From Styela clava (taxonomy: Eukaryota > Chordata > Ascidiacea > Stolidobranchia > Styelidae): DNA of 64,000 bases. The notes below the pieces were generated by a model that had not been told where the DNA came from, did not search any database, and saw only the letters and a program-made list of their open reading frames with translations. How positions within the stretch are numbered: the stretch's first letter is position 1; each line of letters starts with the position of its first letter. Positions 1-13,040 of this stretch are shown in pieces. Location: positions 6,788,001 through 6,852,000 of the forward strand of contig NC_135264.1 in NCBI RefSeq assembly GCF_964204865.1, given 5' to 3'. A program made the translations under genes and the position numbers.

Positions 1-1789
1 AAATATGTCAAAAGAATATCGTGATAAAATCTCATGACAATATTATGTGATATTAATAGCTAAGCTTGAATATCAAGAAAAAATCGTCTTTTCCCATCAT
101 TTGCACATGATTTTGAATGAGGGCATATGTCCTGAGGGTATAACCAGAAATTGTCTTATATTATTAGCAATACAGTAAGCGAGGACAGCCTCATGTATCT
201 GCCCTCGGGTCTTAATTTTCAATGTTGTATGTAATAAAATGTGATATCATTCATTATTATAAATAAATTTATAAAAAAACAAAGAAAATTGTACGAGTCA
301 CAGATGAATTGCAGTTATCCAATGTTCTTGCTATTACGGTGATGAAATAAATGAATATTTACATTGAGAATAGCCCTACATAACTTGATACTTTAATAAA
401 ATAGGAGATCAAAAAGCGCTGTGACAATATTATCAATTTGGAATAGGTTTGGGCAGCAGTGGACATTCATAATTTTAAAATTACTATAATAATAGTATTG
501 ATATTTTCATTTAAATTCACTAATTTTTTTCAACTTAGTTCAATGTCGTATTCAAAATGTTCCATTTCTGAGAAAAAATATGATGTATTGTGGTATAATG
601 TAAATGTCAATTAAATATATGATAAGATGAAAAAATAGATACCAATATCTTTTAACAATGTTTTATTGTGTACTTTGTCAAATCCATATTATGCTGCTAT
701 ACCGAATTGCATTACTAAGAAAATATTTGAGAGTAAAAACATCACAAGTTGGAATATCCCTAACTTGAATGCCAATTGTACAAATAATTTATAAGTAATT
801 TATAGCAAGTCAAATTATGCCATTCATGACATGACATACCGTAATAAATCTTAATAAAAAATGCAAATAACATTATTTAAATGCATTGTGTGACATAGAA
901 AAGTTTTTAATATCAGAATATTTGGATTTTTTATATAAAGATTTAATTTACTCATTACTTAAAAAAAAAAATTTATCAATAAACTATAAAAGCACAAAAA
1001 ATATTTTTTCTAATTACAATACAAGACGAAATAATCATGTCACAATGTGATTAGATAATTTAATTTACCATTACAATAGATGTCGTTAAGTTGTGGTAAA
1101 ATTAAAAATACCTATCGATATTGATAGAACATCTGATAAATATATAATAGATTCAACAAAAAGTGAATAAATAGGAATTCAATGTTATTGATCGGAACAA
1201 TACTTGAAACTTTCAAAAATTTTCATCAAAATGAAAACGCATAAAAGATGCCAAATAGAATATCATGGACTTTAATTAGATGTAAAATTTATAATTTTTG
1301 CAGCAATATTATGATTGATCGAATAATTTACTCTGATATTCTAGCATTCCGCAAATGTTTTTTGATATTAAATTTGTATTATATTACAATTCATTGTAAC
1401 ACATTATATTACAAGTTAAAATAATCTTTGTACTTTCAATAACTTAATTTGGAAACGATACATCATCTAAATATCTCCATTGAAGAATAATTTAGTGATA
1501 AGTTACTTATACGTATGAGGGTGATAGGAAGACTTATACTCACTTTGGTCTGATATTTTGTTTATACCAAACAAAAAAGGTTGATTTCAATATCAATAAT
1601 TTTCCGAATCTTGTTTTATGATTTGCAACATATTCATTTGATAAACAACTTAATCGCAGAAACAAAAAACTGTAACAAATGTATTGGATTCTGAAAATAT
1701 AAGATAATTCAATTATAAAGCTTTAGACTATATTATAACCTTCCCCCTTACAGCTTTAATTTATGAGAATAATAAACAGATGTTCACTA
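1..1789. other. AT-rich non-coding stretch
   Basis: Very AT-rich sequence with homopolymer runs and no open frame of useful length. I see no conserved domain, RNA gene or clear repeat in it. Confidence 0.6.
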
Positions 1790-2401
1790 AAGGGCGTAAG
1801 TACTTTTATTTGGCACGGCACAATCATTCTTGCATATGTAATTCGTGACCCCCACCTGGCTCCGTCATCTGAGAATTACGTCAATACGACCTCACAATCA
1901 CGTCAAAAGTCTTGGCAAAGTATAGCTACGATCGCCCAAAATGGCATCTTTGCCAACGATAACGAACTCTCTAAAGCCAGTGACCTCTCATATATATCGG
2001 GATCGTCATGACGAGAAAAATGGCTTCCTCAATTTCGGGTGATTGTCTACCCGTCTTGAATGACAGTTCAGCAGTTAGTATAGTTCGGAGGGCCTAATTC
2101 CGTTACTATGACGTCGTAGTGGTGTAATTTTTTAATGACTTAGTCGGGTCAGCAGGTGAGGGTTGGGAAAAGTGACGTAATACAGCCCTCCAAAGTATTC
2201 GGACGGATAGTCGGCACAGATGCCATTTCAGACGATCGTAGCTATACTTTAGCAATCTCTATGACGCGATTGTGAATTTGTGACGTCGCAGTGATGTAAT
2301 TTTTGGGTACATACTCAGGTGGGGGTTAGGAATATTATATTAATAAAATCGTTATGATAAACCCTCTGCAAGTACTTGACAACGCAGACTTCGAGAGACC
2401 C
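1790..2401. mobile_element. Decayed palindromic element of the GGGTCT family
   Basis: The two ends are inverted copies of a module found throughout this window. The left end reads towards TGACCCCCACCTGG and the right end carries CAGGTGGGGGTTAGG. The right terminus ends in GAGACCC at 2401, like the foldback element at 3390-13782. The left terminus is eroded, so its exact start is approximate and no target duplication is visible. An 82-codon open frame at 1763-2011 lies in the repeat and is not a gene. Confidence 0.55.
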
Positions 2402-2671
2402 GGGAACTGTATACCAAGCAAAATAAACAAGGCTTCCATACCGTCCTTATTTATAAGAATTGCATTCTACAAAATACAATTTGTCCCAATTTTTAGGATC
2501 ACTATTTGTTTCTGAGCCATGTCTACTCAGTTGAAATGAAATGTTTATAACTGAGCAATGAGAAATTGTCTGATTGTTGCAGCAAAACCATGGCAGTGAT
2601 GTAAATACTTCAGTCTTCAGTACTTGAACATAATTGAAGCAACTCCGATTTTATCGCTGATTTTCAGATTT

Positions 2672-2850
2672 TTAGAAGATGAAAGTCCTGAATATGCACC
2701 TGATGGTGGAGAAAGGTGTAAAAGACCAGTGGCTACAGGGCTTTGACGAGTCCAGCAATCCTCTCGCACAGCAACTATCGCCACATGACAGAATGGCATT
2801 CGAACCTGTGAACCCACGCAGTCCTGCAGTCAGAGGTGAGGTGCCGAGCG
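2672..2850 (-). repeat. tRNA-derived SINE copy, reverse orientation
   Basis: Read on the minus strand it carries a B-box-like GGTTCGAATGCC within a CTGCGTGGGTTCACAGG context. It then has GAGAGGATTGCTGGACTC. The same order occurs in the SINE at 19438-19760 and in part at about 45775-45903. The 5' part with the A box is poorly preserved. Short open frames on both strands here are repeat artefacts. Confidence 0.55.
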
Positions 2851-2935
2851 TACCGATATATTCCTAAAGCATAGCACGATGCGCTATACATCTATACCAA
2901 CAATGCCTCTCTGATTCTCTGCATGTCCCAAATTC

Positions 2936-3379
2936 GGGTCTGATATAGTTTAGTACCACATGCACTTCTAGTTGGCCTGGCTCAACAATTTTTGCATATG
3001 CCAATCCTAACCTCACCTGACTACGTCACCGAAAAATTATGTCATTTCGACGTCACATTGGCGTAATAAGGACCACCAAGGTATGCGGATGGTCGTCCAA
3101 AACGCGCAGATGATCACCCGAAATCGAGCAAGCTATTTCTCTCGTTTTCCCGTCACGATAGGAGAGAAATCGGCGGCGTTAGTGAGTCCGTTATCGGCGG
3201 TGCAGATGCCATTTCGGGCGATCGTGATTACACTTTGGCAATCCCTATGACATGTTTGTGACCTCTTATTGGCATAATTTTTGGATGGCATAGTCAGATG
3301 GGGGTTAGGATTAACATATGCAAAATTCGTTGTGATATGCCAACCGGAAGTACTTGTGGTACTAAACTATACTAGACCC
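2936..3379. mobile_element. 444-bp MITE of the GGGTCT family with 8-bp target duplication
   Basis: Terminal inverted repeats begin GGGTCTGATATAGTTTAGTA and end TACTAAACTATACTAGACCC. Subterminal sequence is also inverted (left CCTCACCTGACTACGTCA, right TCAGATGGGGGTTAGG). The flanks are CCAAATTC on the left and CGAAATTC on the right, a 7 of 8 match for an 8-bp target duplication. It has no coding capacity. It is related to the ends of the foldback element that starts 11 bp downstream and to the MITE at 32295-32504. Confidence 0.75.
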
Positions 3380-3381
3380 CG

Positions 3382-3389
3382 AAATTCTG
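3382..3389 (+). repeat. Left target-site duplication of the foldback element
   Basis: AAATTCTG directly before the first base of the element. The same eight bases follow its last base at 13783-13790. The left copy overlaps the right-hand duplication of the neighbouring MITE by six bases. Confidence 0.85.
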
Positions 3390-4125
3390 GGGTCTCATGT
3401 ACTTTCTTACCTGAATAACTTCTAGTGGGCGTGGCGTAACAATTTTTGGATATATGATTCCTGACCCCTACCTGATGACGTCATCCGAAAATTACGTCAC
3501 TGCGACGTCACAATAACGAAATACAGCTTGCCAAAGTATAGCGACGGTCACCCGTAATGGCGCCTACGAGTATGTCAACAAACTCAATACGTCAGCGACC
3601 TCTCTCTTATCGGGGTCGTTGTACAGAGCTCAAAAATAAACAAGAATCACAAGCGACTAAATTGTCGCCAAGGAACGTTCACGATATCCCATTCTGACCA
3701 ATTTCTGTCCAGCAATAGCTCATGTATCGTGCTACAATCTAAAATAGAGCGTTATACGATACAACTCTAACCAAGGCTTTAGACAAGCAGAAAATACATG
3801 TTATTTTACGCAATGGTTGAAGTTGGGTACCACGCACATAAAGACTTATTATTTTATGTCCAGCAATAGCTCATGTATTGTGCTACGATCTATTAATAGG
3901 GTGATATACGATACCGCTCTGAGCTAGGCTTTAGACAAACAGAAAGAACATTTAATTCACGCAATGATTGAGGTTAGGTGCCGCAGACATAAAGACTTGT
4001 TATTTAATATCCAGAGACTGATCATGTATTGGGCCACATTTTATTAATAGGACGTGGAACGCTTTCACTCTATGCAAGGCTTTAGACAAGCAGAAACCGA
4101 CATATTAATTTGCCTTAGCGCAATT
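3390..4125. repeat. Left arm, outer unique part
   Basis: The terminal module of about 180 bp is followed by about 500 bp. That stretch carries three degenerate subrepeats around 3707, 3861 and 4010, each ending in a GGCTTTAGACAA motif followed by CAGAAA. The whole stretch recurs inverted at 13041-13782 with very few differences. Confidence 0.85.
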
Positions 4126-6490
4126 GATGTAGTTTCTTACCTCGATAACTTATACTTATCTTAGCGTAACAATTTTTGCATATATCATTCCTGACCCTCA
4201 CCTGACTTCGTCATCCAAAAATTACGTCAATGCGATGTCACAATAACGAAATCGAGCTTGCCCAATAATAGCGACCATAATGCAATCGTGATAAATACGC
4301 CTGTGTGACCGGTATGGGTGTACTTTCGTACCTCAATAACTTCTAGTTAACTTAGCGTAACAATTTTTGCACGTAATATTCCTGACCCTCACCTGATTTA
4401 ATCATCAAAAAATTACGCCAATACGACGTCACAATAACGAAATAGAGCTTGCCTAATAATAGCGACGATTACTGGTAATGCCACCTATGGATGTAGTTTC
4501 TTACCTCAATAACTTATACTTATCTTAGCGTAACAATTATTGCATATATTATTCCTGACCCTCACCTGACTTCATGTTCCAAAAATTACGTCAATGCGAC
4601 TTCACAATAACGAAATAGAGCTTGCCTAATAATAGCGACCATAATGCAATCGTGATAAATACGTCTGTGTGTCGGCTATGGATGTAGTTTCTTACCTCAA
4701 TAACTTCTAGTTAACTTAGCGTAAGAATTCTTGCATATAATATTCATGACCTTCACCTGACTTCGTCATCCAAAAATTACGTCACTGCAACGTCACAATA
4801 ACGAAATAGAGCTTGCTCAATAATAGCGACGATTACTATTAATGACACCTATGGACGTAGTTTCTTACCTCAATAACTTATACTTATCTTAGCGTAACAA
4901 TTATTGCATATATTATTCCTGACCCTCACCTGACTTCATGTTCCAAAAATTACGTCAATGCGACTTCACAATAATGAAATAGAGCTTGCCTAATAATAGC
5001 GACCATAATGCAATCGTGATAAATACGTCTGTGTGTCCGCTATGAATGTAGTTTCTTACCTCAATAACTTCTAGTTAACTTAGCGTAACAATTTTTGCAT
5101 ATAATATTCATGACCTTCACCTGACTTCGTCATCCAAAAATTACGTCACTGCAACGTCACAATAACGAAATAGAGCTTGCTCAATAATAGCGACGATTAC
5201 TATTAATGCCACCTATGGATGTAGTTTCTTACCTCAATAACTTATACTTATCTTAGCGTAACAATTATTGCATATATTATTCCTGACCCTCACCTGACTT
5301 CATGTTCCAAAAATTACGTCAATGCGACTTCACAATAACGAAATAGAGCTTGCCTAATAATAGCGACCATAATGCAATCGTGATAAATACGTCTGTGTGT
5401 CCGCTATGGATGTAGTTTCTTACCTCAATAACTTCTAGTTAACTTAGCGTAAAAATTCTTGCATATAATATTCATGACCTTCACCTGACTTCGTCATCCA
5501 AAAATTACGTCACTGCAACGTCACAATAACGAAATAGAGCTTGCTCAATAATAGCGACGATTACTATTAATGACACCTATGGACGTAGTTTCTTACCTCA
5601 ATAACTTATACTTATCTTAGCGTAACAATTATTGCATATAATATTCCTGACCCTCACCTGACTTCATGTTCCAAAAATTACGTCAATGCGACTTCACAAT
5701 AATGAAATAGAGCTTGCCTAATAATAGCGACCATAATGCAATCGTGATAAATACGTCTGTGTGTCCGCTATGAATGTAGTTTCTTACCTCAATAACTTCT
5801 AGTTAACTTAGCGTAACAATTTTTGCATATAATATTCATGACCTTCACCTGACTTCGTCATCCAAAAATTACGTCACTGCAACGTCACAATAACGAAATA
5901 GAGCTTGCTCAATAATAGCGACGATTACTATTAATGCCACCTATGGATGTAGTTTCTTACCTCAATAACTTATATTTATCTTAGCGTAACAATTATTGCA
6001 TATAATATTCCTGACCCTCACCTGACTTCATGTTCCAAAAATTACGTCAGTGCGACTTCACAATAATGAAATAGAGCTTGCCTAATAATAGCGACCATAA
6101 TGCAATCGTGATAAATACGTCTGTGTGTCCGCTATGGATGTAGTTTCTTACCTCAATAACTTCTAGTTAACTTAGCGTAACAATTTTTGCATATAATATT
6201 CATGACCTTCACCTGACTTCGTCATCCAAAAATTACGTCACTGCAACGTCACAATAACGAAATAGAGCTTGCTCAATAATAGCGACGATTACTATTAATG
6301 CCACCTATGGATGTAGTTTCTTACCTCAATAACTTCTAGTTAACTTAGCGTAACAATTTTTGCATATAATATTCCTGACCCTGCCCTGACTTCGTCATCC
6401 AAAAATTACGTCACTGCATCCTCCCAATCACGAACTAGAGCTTGCCTAATAATAGCGACGATAATAAAGCCGTAATAATGGCGCTTGCGA
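4126..6490. repeat. Left-arm tandem array, about 13 monomers, 364-bp dimer periodicity
   Basis: The monomer start TGTAGTTTCTTACCTCAATA recurs near 4491, 4680, 4855, 5044, 5219, 5408, 5583, 5772, 5947, 6136 and 6311. The steps alternate 189 and 175 bp, giving a 364-bp dimer. Variants such as GACGTAG versus GATGTAG recur every 728 bp, suggesting a four-monomer level too. Each monomer resembles the element's terminal module (CGTAACAATTTTTGCATATA, CCTGACCCTCACCTGA, AAAAATTACGTCA). The first copies, near 4126 and 4313, are more diverged. Confidence 0.88.
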
Positions 6491-7724
6491 GTACGCTATG
6501 AGTGTATTTTTGTACCACACAACTAAAGCCTTGTTATTTGATGTCCTTCCGTACGTCATGTATTCGTCCTACCTTTATTCATAAGACGTTAAACAATGTT
6601 AAGATCCTTCAAATGTTAATACCCCTACAATGTTTCCAGACCTTTTTCATCTTGCGGTTCACTAACAGCGAAATATTAAGAAAAATGTTTTCTGTTCTCA
6701 TACCGATCTTTGAACACTCGCTCGCTAAAATTGGTTAACAGAAATTTGACATAGTGGAGGAAGTGGTATAGTATTTGATCTCCAAGTAATTCAGGGGAAA
6801 TGTGAAAAAGGATGAAAGAAGACCATATTTATAGGCTCTTCAATTTTCTAACTGTTGAAATTTGGAATGGATTCGACTTCAAGCGCAATCGATAATTAAG
6901 CATTCGTTCACAATCCTGAGTTAATTTCCAGGATGCATCTCTCATCTACCTGTCGTTACGTTTTAAATAGAACTTATAATCATATTGGATGATTGTAATG
7001 AGCAATGAGCTCAATAGGTAAATTATATGAGTAATTGTCAATTTCGTTTTTAATGTTTATGAAATGATCTATTCAATTTCCTCAGCACAGAAGCATCTTC
7101 TGACAAACTTCCGAAAAAAGAAAACTTTAAATACAATGATAGCAACGGCTATGTATAGGAACCCAATATGTCTAAACGTTTGTCCTTCGGTAGAACGTGG
7201 GTGTTCTATAAAATTATAGCGCTTTTCAAAATTGAAATAGGCACCAAACAAAGCCAAATTTTAATCAGAACAAGTAACATGCCTATGTCATAGTCGCGCA
7301 GAGAAAGAGGAGTAAAATGGAAATCACAAATACAGCACACATTAAAGTAGTGCATAATTATTCACACGTCTGTCTCAAATATTTTCATTGTCCTTTTTGA
7401 GAATCTGAGTACCCTGTGTCAAAAGTCTTCCGAATCCGACTATAGGGATAGAATGTCAAGATCCGTAAAATATTTGCCTTTGTATATGTGGCACTACACT
7501 CATTGGGGGACCGTAAATTAATATGCCTGTTTCTCATTATCCAAAGTCCATCCAAAGTCTTAGTCCGGCAGATAAGGGGACCTTTTTGGCCCAAGTTTGA
7601 TTTCAGACATAAAGTTTTTTTTATTTGTGAGTATTCATCTTGGGGTCATTGCCCATCATTTCTACATGGGTGTGGAGTTTGCAGCCTTGAGCACTTTTTT
7701 TACGGCTCGATATTTGTATTAGTG

Positions 7725-7832
7725 TTTTTTGTCAAACCTGTGCATCATAATGACGCACAACCTGAACCATAACCTGTTACAATACTATGTTCAGGTTGTG
7801 CGCAATCTTGGTGCACAAACTACGCAAGCACC
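7725..7832. mobile_element. Short palindromic MITE, GCACAACC family
   Basis: Inverted halves GACGCACAACCTGAAC (7752) and GTTCAGGTTGTGCGC (7789) are followed by ATCTTGGTGC. It is similar to the 110-bp element at 39554-39663. The left end is eroded and the boundaries are approximate. Confidence 0.5.
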
Positions 7833-10182
7833 AAATTTACTAGGAAATAAAATCGATACCTTCTAGGTATTTGTTGAGCCCAGCTTTGGGTCGCGACCCA
7901 TATACAGTATATGGAAATACTGTCGAAACATACGCGTAAAATAAAGAGTACTATTTCAAAATACCCGTTTTTTGTTGCAATTAACAGTACAAGCCTGCTA
8001 ATGTAGTCGCCAGTGGTTCAAGTGGATATACCCGGTGGAGAACAGTCAATTATTTGTTGGCGAGAATTGTTATGCAGCGGGATGATCACGACGACGCAGT
8101 GAAAGATAATGATATCACGAGAACAAGAATGAGAAAATTGCTACATTTTATAGAATATCCCTGGGAAAGAATGTAGTTCATTCTTATGTTCCATGCCAAT
8201 GCTTTTCATTGGCTACTACCACTTTAACTACTACTTTAACTACCAAAGACTCTCAACACTTTTGCTTCTTCTCTTCTATAAAAATACATTGTTATTATAT
8301 ATTCGCATTTCCATCTGTTTGTTCGTGCTCCCAGATAACCGATCAGCGCCTCCAAGGAGGACGGGGTCCCCTTTCATGAAACCCTGTCATAAACTAAAAG
8401 AGGCGATCGTGCTTCTCTTGCCTGTTGTCATGCTGTCCCTGGAATTCAGCTACAACAAAAATTTCACGAAAACGGATTTTTAAATTTCATGATTTTAATA
8501 ATATTCTCAACAATGAATGATATACGGGTGGTAAAATGCCAAGTTATTCCAACAACATGATCATGTTTTGCAATTTACAACCAATATTTTGTATGTAACT
8601 TTGTTTGACAGAGCCCCAAGAGCTCTAACTACAAATATCAAAAATGTGAGGCTAAAATAGTCACACTACAACATTGTCAAATGTGCTGTATTTACGATAG
8701 ATAACAGGTTTACCAAAACGAATTACATGCAAAATGGTAAAATAAAGATCAATTCAGCAATATCTACTTGGTGATATTCATCTGTTGATGATTTTATGTG
8801 TTTGTTTCGGAAGTTTAATAACAGAAGTAATTGTGGTTGTTGGGGATGTTTTAAAAAAGGTTGCATGGAAACAAGTTTTCACAAAATGTCAAGGTTTAAT
8901 AGTAGTAGAGAAGTAGAAAAAATAATCCCATGTTTGTTTTTTCATTTCATAACCACGCCACAGAACTTCCCCGATAAGTATACGCAGCAATTGCGAGAGG
9001 CAGAAATGCTAAGATGGGATTTCATCGCATTACAAACCAATATTAGCAATTCTTATATATATTCGCGCATTCCCAGCTGAACAGCGTGAAAAAGATTGTA
9101 CCCATCTACACACTTTAAGAACTATGTCAGATGAGCGTCATATTACCGAATATCAGTAAAGGAATAGTGCAAAGGGAAAAGACATATAAGGCGGAACTTT
9201 CAGTAGTATGCAATCAAATAATCTTATTGTAGAATATATATTTAAAAACATTTCGTCACGCCAACTGCAGTCCGAAACTTTTTGTCTCTGGCTGAGCTTA
9301 GATACCAATTGGCACTCATGTAAACTGGTAAGACTGTAAGAGGCACGCGATGGAGCAGATACTAAGAGTATCCATCCCCCAGCTGTCATTTTGAGTGGGT
9401 ACTGCTGTTTTTATTGCAGATGTTACTGATCTTTTTGTATTAAAGATTTACTGGCATCACCGATTTAAGGATGCTGGAAACCAACACGCAATAATACAAA
9501 ACTTACTTTCAACACGCGGTTTGAATGAATGAAAAAGCTGAAACTAGTATTCTTTAGAACAGCATACAAATTCTATGGAATGAAATCATACACAAAAGCT
9601 CGTCAAAAACCTATAGCTCAATAATCAAATGGAATTTGATGCATGTGCGCAAAAATGTGCGCGTTACCACGTACAACCGAAGCACGCAGGAATATGCGTG
9701 TGATGTACTAGTATTCAAAACGTTTGACTCAACTATGTTGGCATAACAGGTGCACATCTCGGTTTCGCATACGCATACCTTCTATCTCCACAAGGATATA
9801 TCAATTTTGCCAAAGTCAATGCAGCACTGAAAGGTTGCGGTTCTTCCAAAAGAAAACACGTTACACATCTTTAGATACCAGTGGATGGTATTACATGGCC
9901 TTGTTCGGAGTGAAAGACGAGGTCAAATATTTCAATCCAATTCAACTAATAAAATATTTCCCAAGTTCCTAAGCTTAAACTAGGAAAACGAAATGCCAGA
10001 TGTAGTTTGAAGAGCGCAATAGAAAGTGGCTAGATGCTGTCGATGGATCTTGGCTTGTATTAGTGAAATAAACTACCATTTATTCTACTAAAATTGAATT
10101 TCTGACATTGTAAGGAGATTCAATGTTACTATGTATGCAAACCTAAATCATGTAGTTATGAAATAATTGTTTTTAACAAAAA

Positions 10183-10300
10183 GGCGCTCTTGGAGTATTT
10201 GTACCAAGATGGCGCACAACCTGAACACTGTATGGTTACCAGGTTAGGGTTCAGACGCCTTCAGAATGTGCGTCATCTTGGACCGAATACTTTAAATCCA
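10183..10300. mobile_element. Short palindromic MITE, GCACAACC family
   Basis: The left half reads GGCGCTCTTGGAGTATTTG then AAGATGGCGCACAACCTG. The right half reads GTGCGTCATCTTGGACCG. It matches the element at 39554-39663 with scattered changes and lies inside the foldback element's centre. Confidence 0.55.
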
Positions 10301-10640
10301 CTTGTAAAAAAAAATTGCTCAACATTACTCCACACCCACCTGGGTATCATTATATATGTCATATACATTATATCTAAACAATAAAAAAAAACTTTATGTC
10401 CCAAAACAATAAGGCCCGATTCTGCCGGACTATCTTATCCAAAATGTATAGTTTACAAAAAACAAATTAAAATATAAACCTCACTGATAAATGGTGGCAC
10501 AATACAAAATACACCCATATAATGTGCACGTAAATTAATATGTCCGTTTTTGCTTGTCTAAAGCCCTGCTTAGAGTGATATCGCGTAACGCCATATTAAT
10601 ATTGTAGCCCAATACATGATCTATGGCTGGACATAATATA

Positions 10641-13040
10641 ACAAGTCCCTCCTTATGTGTGTGTGGTAGGGAGGCCGCTGCCCTCACTGAGTTTGTTAAC
10701 GTAGTCGCAGACGCCATTACGGGTGATCAGCTCTATTTTGTTACTGTGACGTCGCATTGGCGTAATTTTTTGATGACGAAGTCAGGTGAGGGTCAGGAAT
10801 ATTATATGCAAAAATTGTTACGCTAAGTTAACTATAGGTAATTGAGGTACAAAACTACATCCATAGGTGTCATTACGAATATCGTCGCTATTATTGGGCA
10901 AGCTCTATTTCGTTATTGTGAATTCGCATTGACGTAATTTTTTGATGACAAAATCAGGTGAGGGTCATCAGGATTATTATATGCGAAAACTGTTACGCTA
11001 AGTTAACTAGAAGTTATTGAGGTACGAAACTACATCCATAGGTGTCATTACTAGTGATCGTCGCTATTATTGGGCAAGCGTTATTTCGTGATTGTGACGT
11101 TGCAGTGACGTAATTTTTGGATGACGAAGTCAGGTGAGGGTCAGGAATGGTATATGTAAAAATTGTTACGCTAAGTTAACTAGAAGTTATTGAGGTAAGA
11201 AACTACACCCATAGCGGACACACAGGCGTATTTATCACGATTGCATTATGGTCGCTATTATTGGGCAAGCTCTATTTCGTTATTGTGAATTCGCATTGAC
11301 GTAATTTTTTGATGACGAAATCAGGTGAGGGTCAGGATTATTATATGCGAAAACTGTTACGCTAAGTTAACTAGAAGTTATTGAGGTACGAAACTACATC
11401 CATAGGTGTCATTACTAGTGATCGTCGCTATTATTGGGCAAGCGTTATTTCGTGATTGTGACGTTGCAGTGACGTAATTTTTGGATGACGAAGTCAGGTG
11501 AGGGTCAGGAATGGTATATGCAAAAATTGTTACGCTAAGTTAACTAGAAGTTATTGAGGTAAGAAACTACACCCATAGCGGACACACAGGCGTATTTATC
11601 ACGATTGCATTATGGTCGCTATTATTGGGCAAGCTCTATTTCGTTATTGTGAATTCGCATTGACGTAATTTTTTGATGACGAAGTCAGGGCGGGGTCAGG
11701 AATATTATATGCAAAAACTGTTACGCTAAGTTAACTAGAAGTTATTGAGGTACGAAACTACATCCATAGGTGTCATTACTAGTGATCGTCGCTATTATTG
11801 GGCAAGCGTTATTTCGTGATTGTGACGTTGCAGTGACGTAATTTTTGGATGACGAAGTCAGGTGAGGGTCAGGAATGGTATATGCAAAAATTGTTACGCT
11901 AAGTTAACTAGAAGTTATTGAGGTAAGAAACTACACCCATAGCGGACACACAGGCGTATTTATCACGATTGCATTATGGTCGCTATTATTGGGCAAGCTC
12001 TATTTCGTTATTGTGAATTCGCATTGACGTAATTTTTTGATGACGAAGTCAGGGCGGGGTCAGGAATATTATATGCAAAAACTGTTACGCTAAGTTAACT
12101 AGAAGTTATTGAGGTACGAAACTACATCCATAGGTGTCATTACTAGTGATCGTCGCTATTATTGGGCAAGCGTTATTTCGTGATTGTGACGTTGCAGTGA
12201 CGTAATTTTTGGATGACGAAGTCAGGTGAGGGTCAGGAATGGTATATGCAAAAATTGTTACGCTAAGTTAACTAGAAGTTATTGAGGTAAGAAACTACAC
12301 CCATAGCGGACACACAGGCGTATTTATCACGATTGCATTATGGTCGCTATTATTGGGCAAGCTCTATTTCGTTATTGTGAATTCGCATTGACGTAATTTT
12401 TTGATGACGAAGTCAGGGCGGGGTCAGGAATATTATATGCAAAAACTGTTACGCTAAGTTAACTAGAAGTTATTGAGGTAAGAAACTACATCCATAGGTG
12501 CCATTACGAATAACGTCGCTATTATTGGGCAAGCTCTATTTCGTTATTGTGACGTTGCAGTGACGTAATTTTTGGATGACGAAGTCGGGTGAGGGTCAGG
12601 AATATTATATACAAAAATTGTTACGCTAAGCCTAATAGAAGTTATTGAGGTACGAAACTACACCTATAGCGGACACACAGGCGTATTTATCACGATTGCA
12701 TTATGGTCGCTATTGTTAGGCAAGCTCTATTTCGTTATTGTGAATTCGCATTGACGTAATTTTTGGATGACGAAGTCAGGGCAGGGTCAGGAATATTATA
12801 TGCAAAAATTGTTACGCTAAGTTAACTAGAAGTTATTGAGGTACGAAACTACACCCATACCGGACACACAGGCGTATTTATCACGATTGCATTATGGTCG
12901 CTATTATTGGGCAAGCTCGATTTCGTTATTGTGACATCGCATTGACGTAATTTTTGGATGACAAAGTCAGGTGAGGGTCAGGAATGATATATGCAAAAAT
13001 TGTTACGCTAAGATAAGTATAAGTTATCGAGGTAAGAAAC
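10641..13040. repeat. Right-arm tandem array, inverted relative to the left
   Basis: The mark GAGGTA(A/C)GAAACTACA recurs near 10844, 11019, 11192, 11383 and 11556 and onwards. Steps alternate about 173 and 191 bp, again a 364-bp dimer. One dimer half carries CGGACACACAGGCGTATTTA, the other TGTCATTACTAGTGATCG. The units match the left array in inverse orientation. They have arm-specific variants, for example GGCAAGCGTTATTTCGTGAT here only. Confidence 0.87.

Larger units (their letters stand above)
6491..10640. other. Centre of the foldback element, no recognised gene
   Basis: About 4.1 kb between the arms. The longest open frames are about 95 codons (for example 8193-8483 and 8796-9080, both plus strand) and match nothing I know. 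Two short palindromic insertions of the GCACAACC family lie inside it (about 7725-7832 and 10183-10300). A frame around 9746-9868 reads as an unbroken stretch of about 40 residues but has no recognisable domain. There is no catalytic DDE, RNase-H-like or zinc-finger signature that I can identify. Confidence 0.55.

Noticed and set aside
4126-13040. CRISPR-like array
   Set aside because: The units are 175-191 bp, contiguous without unique spacers, and lie in an animal genome. They are a tandem satellite in a transposon.
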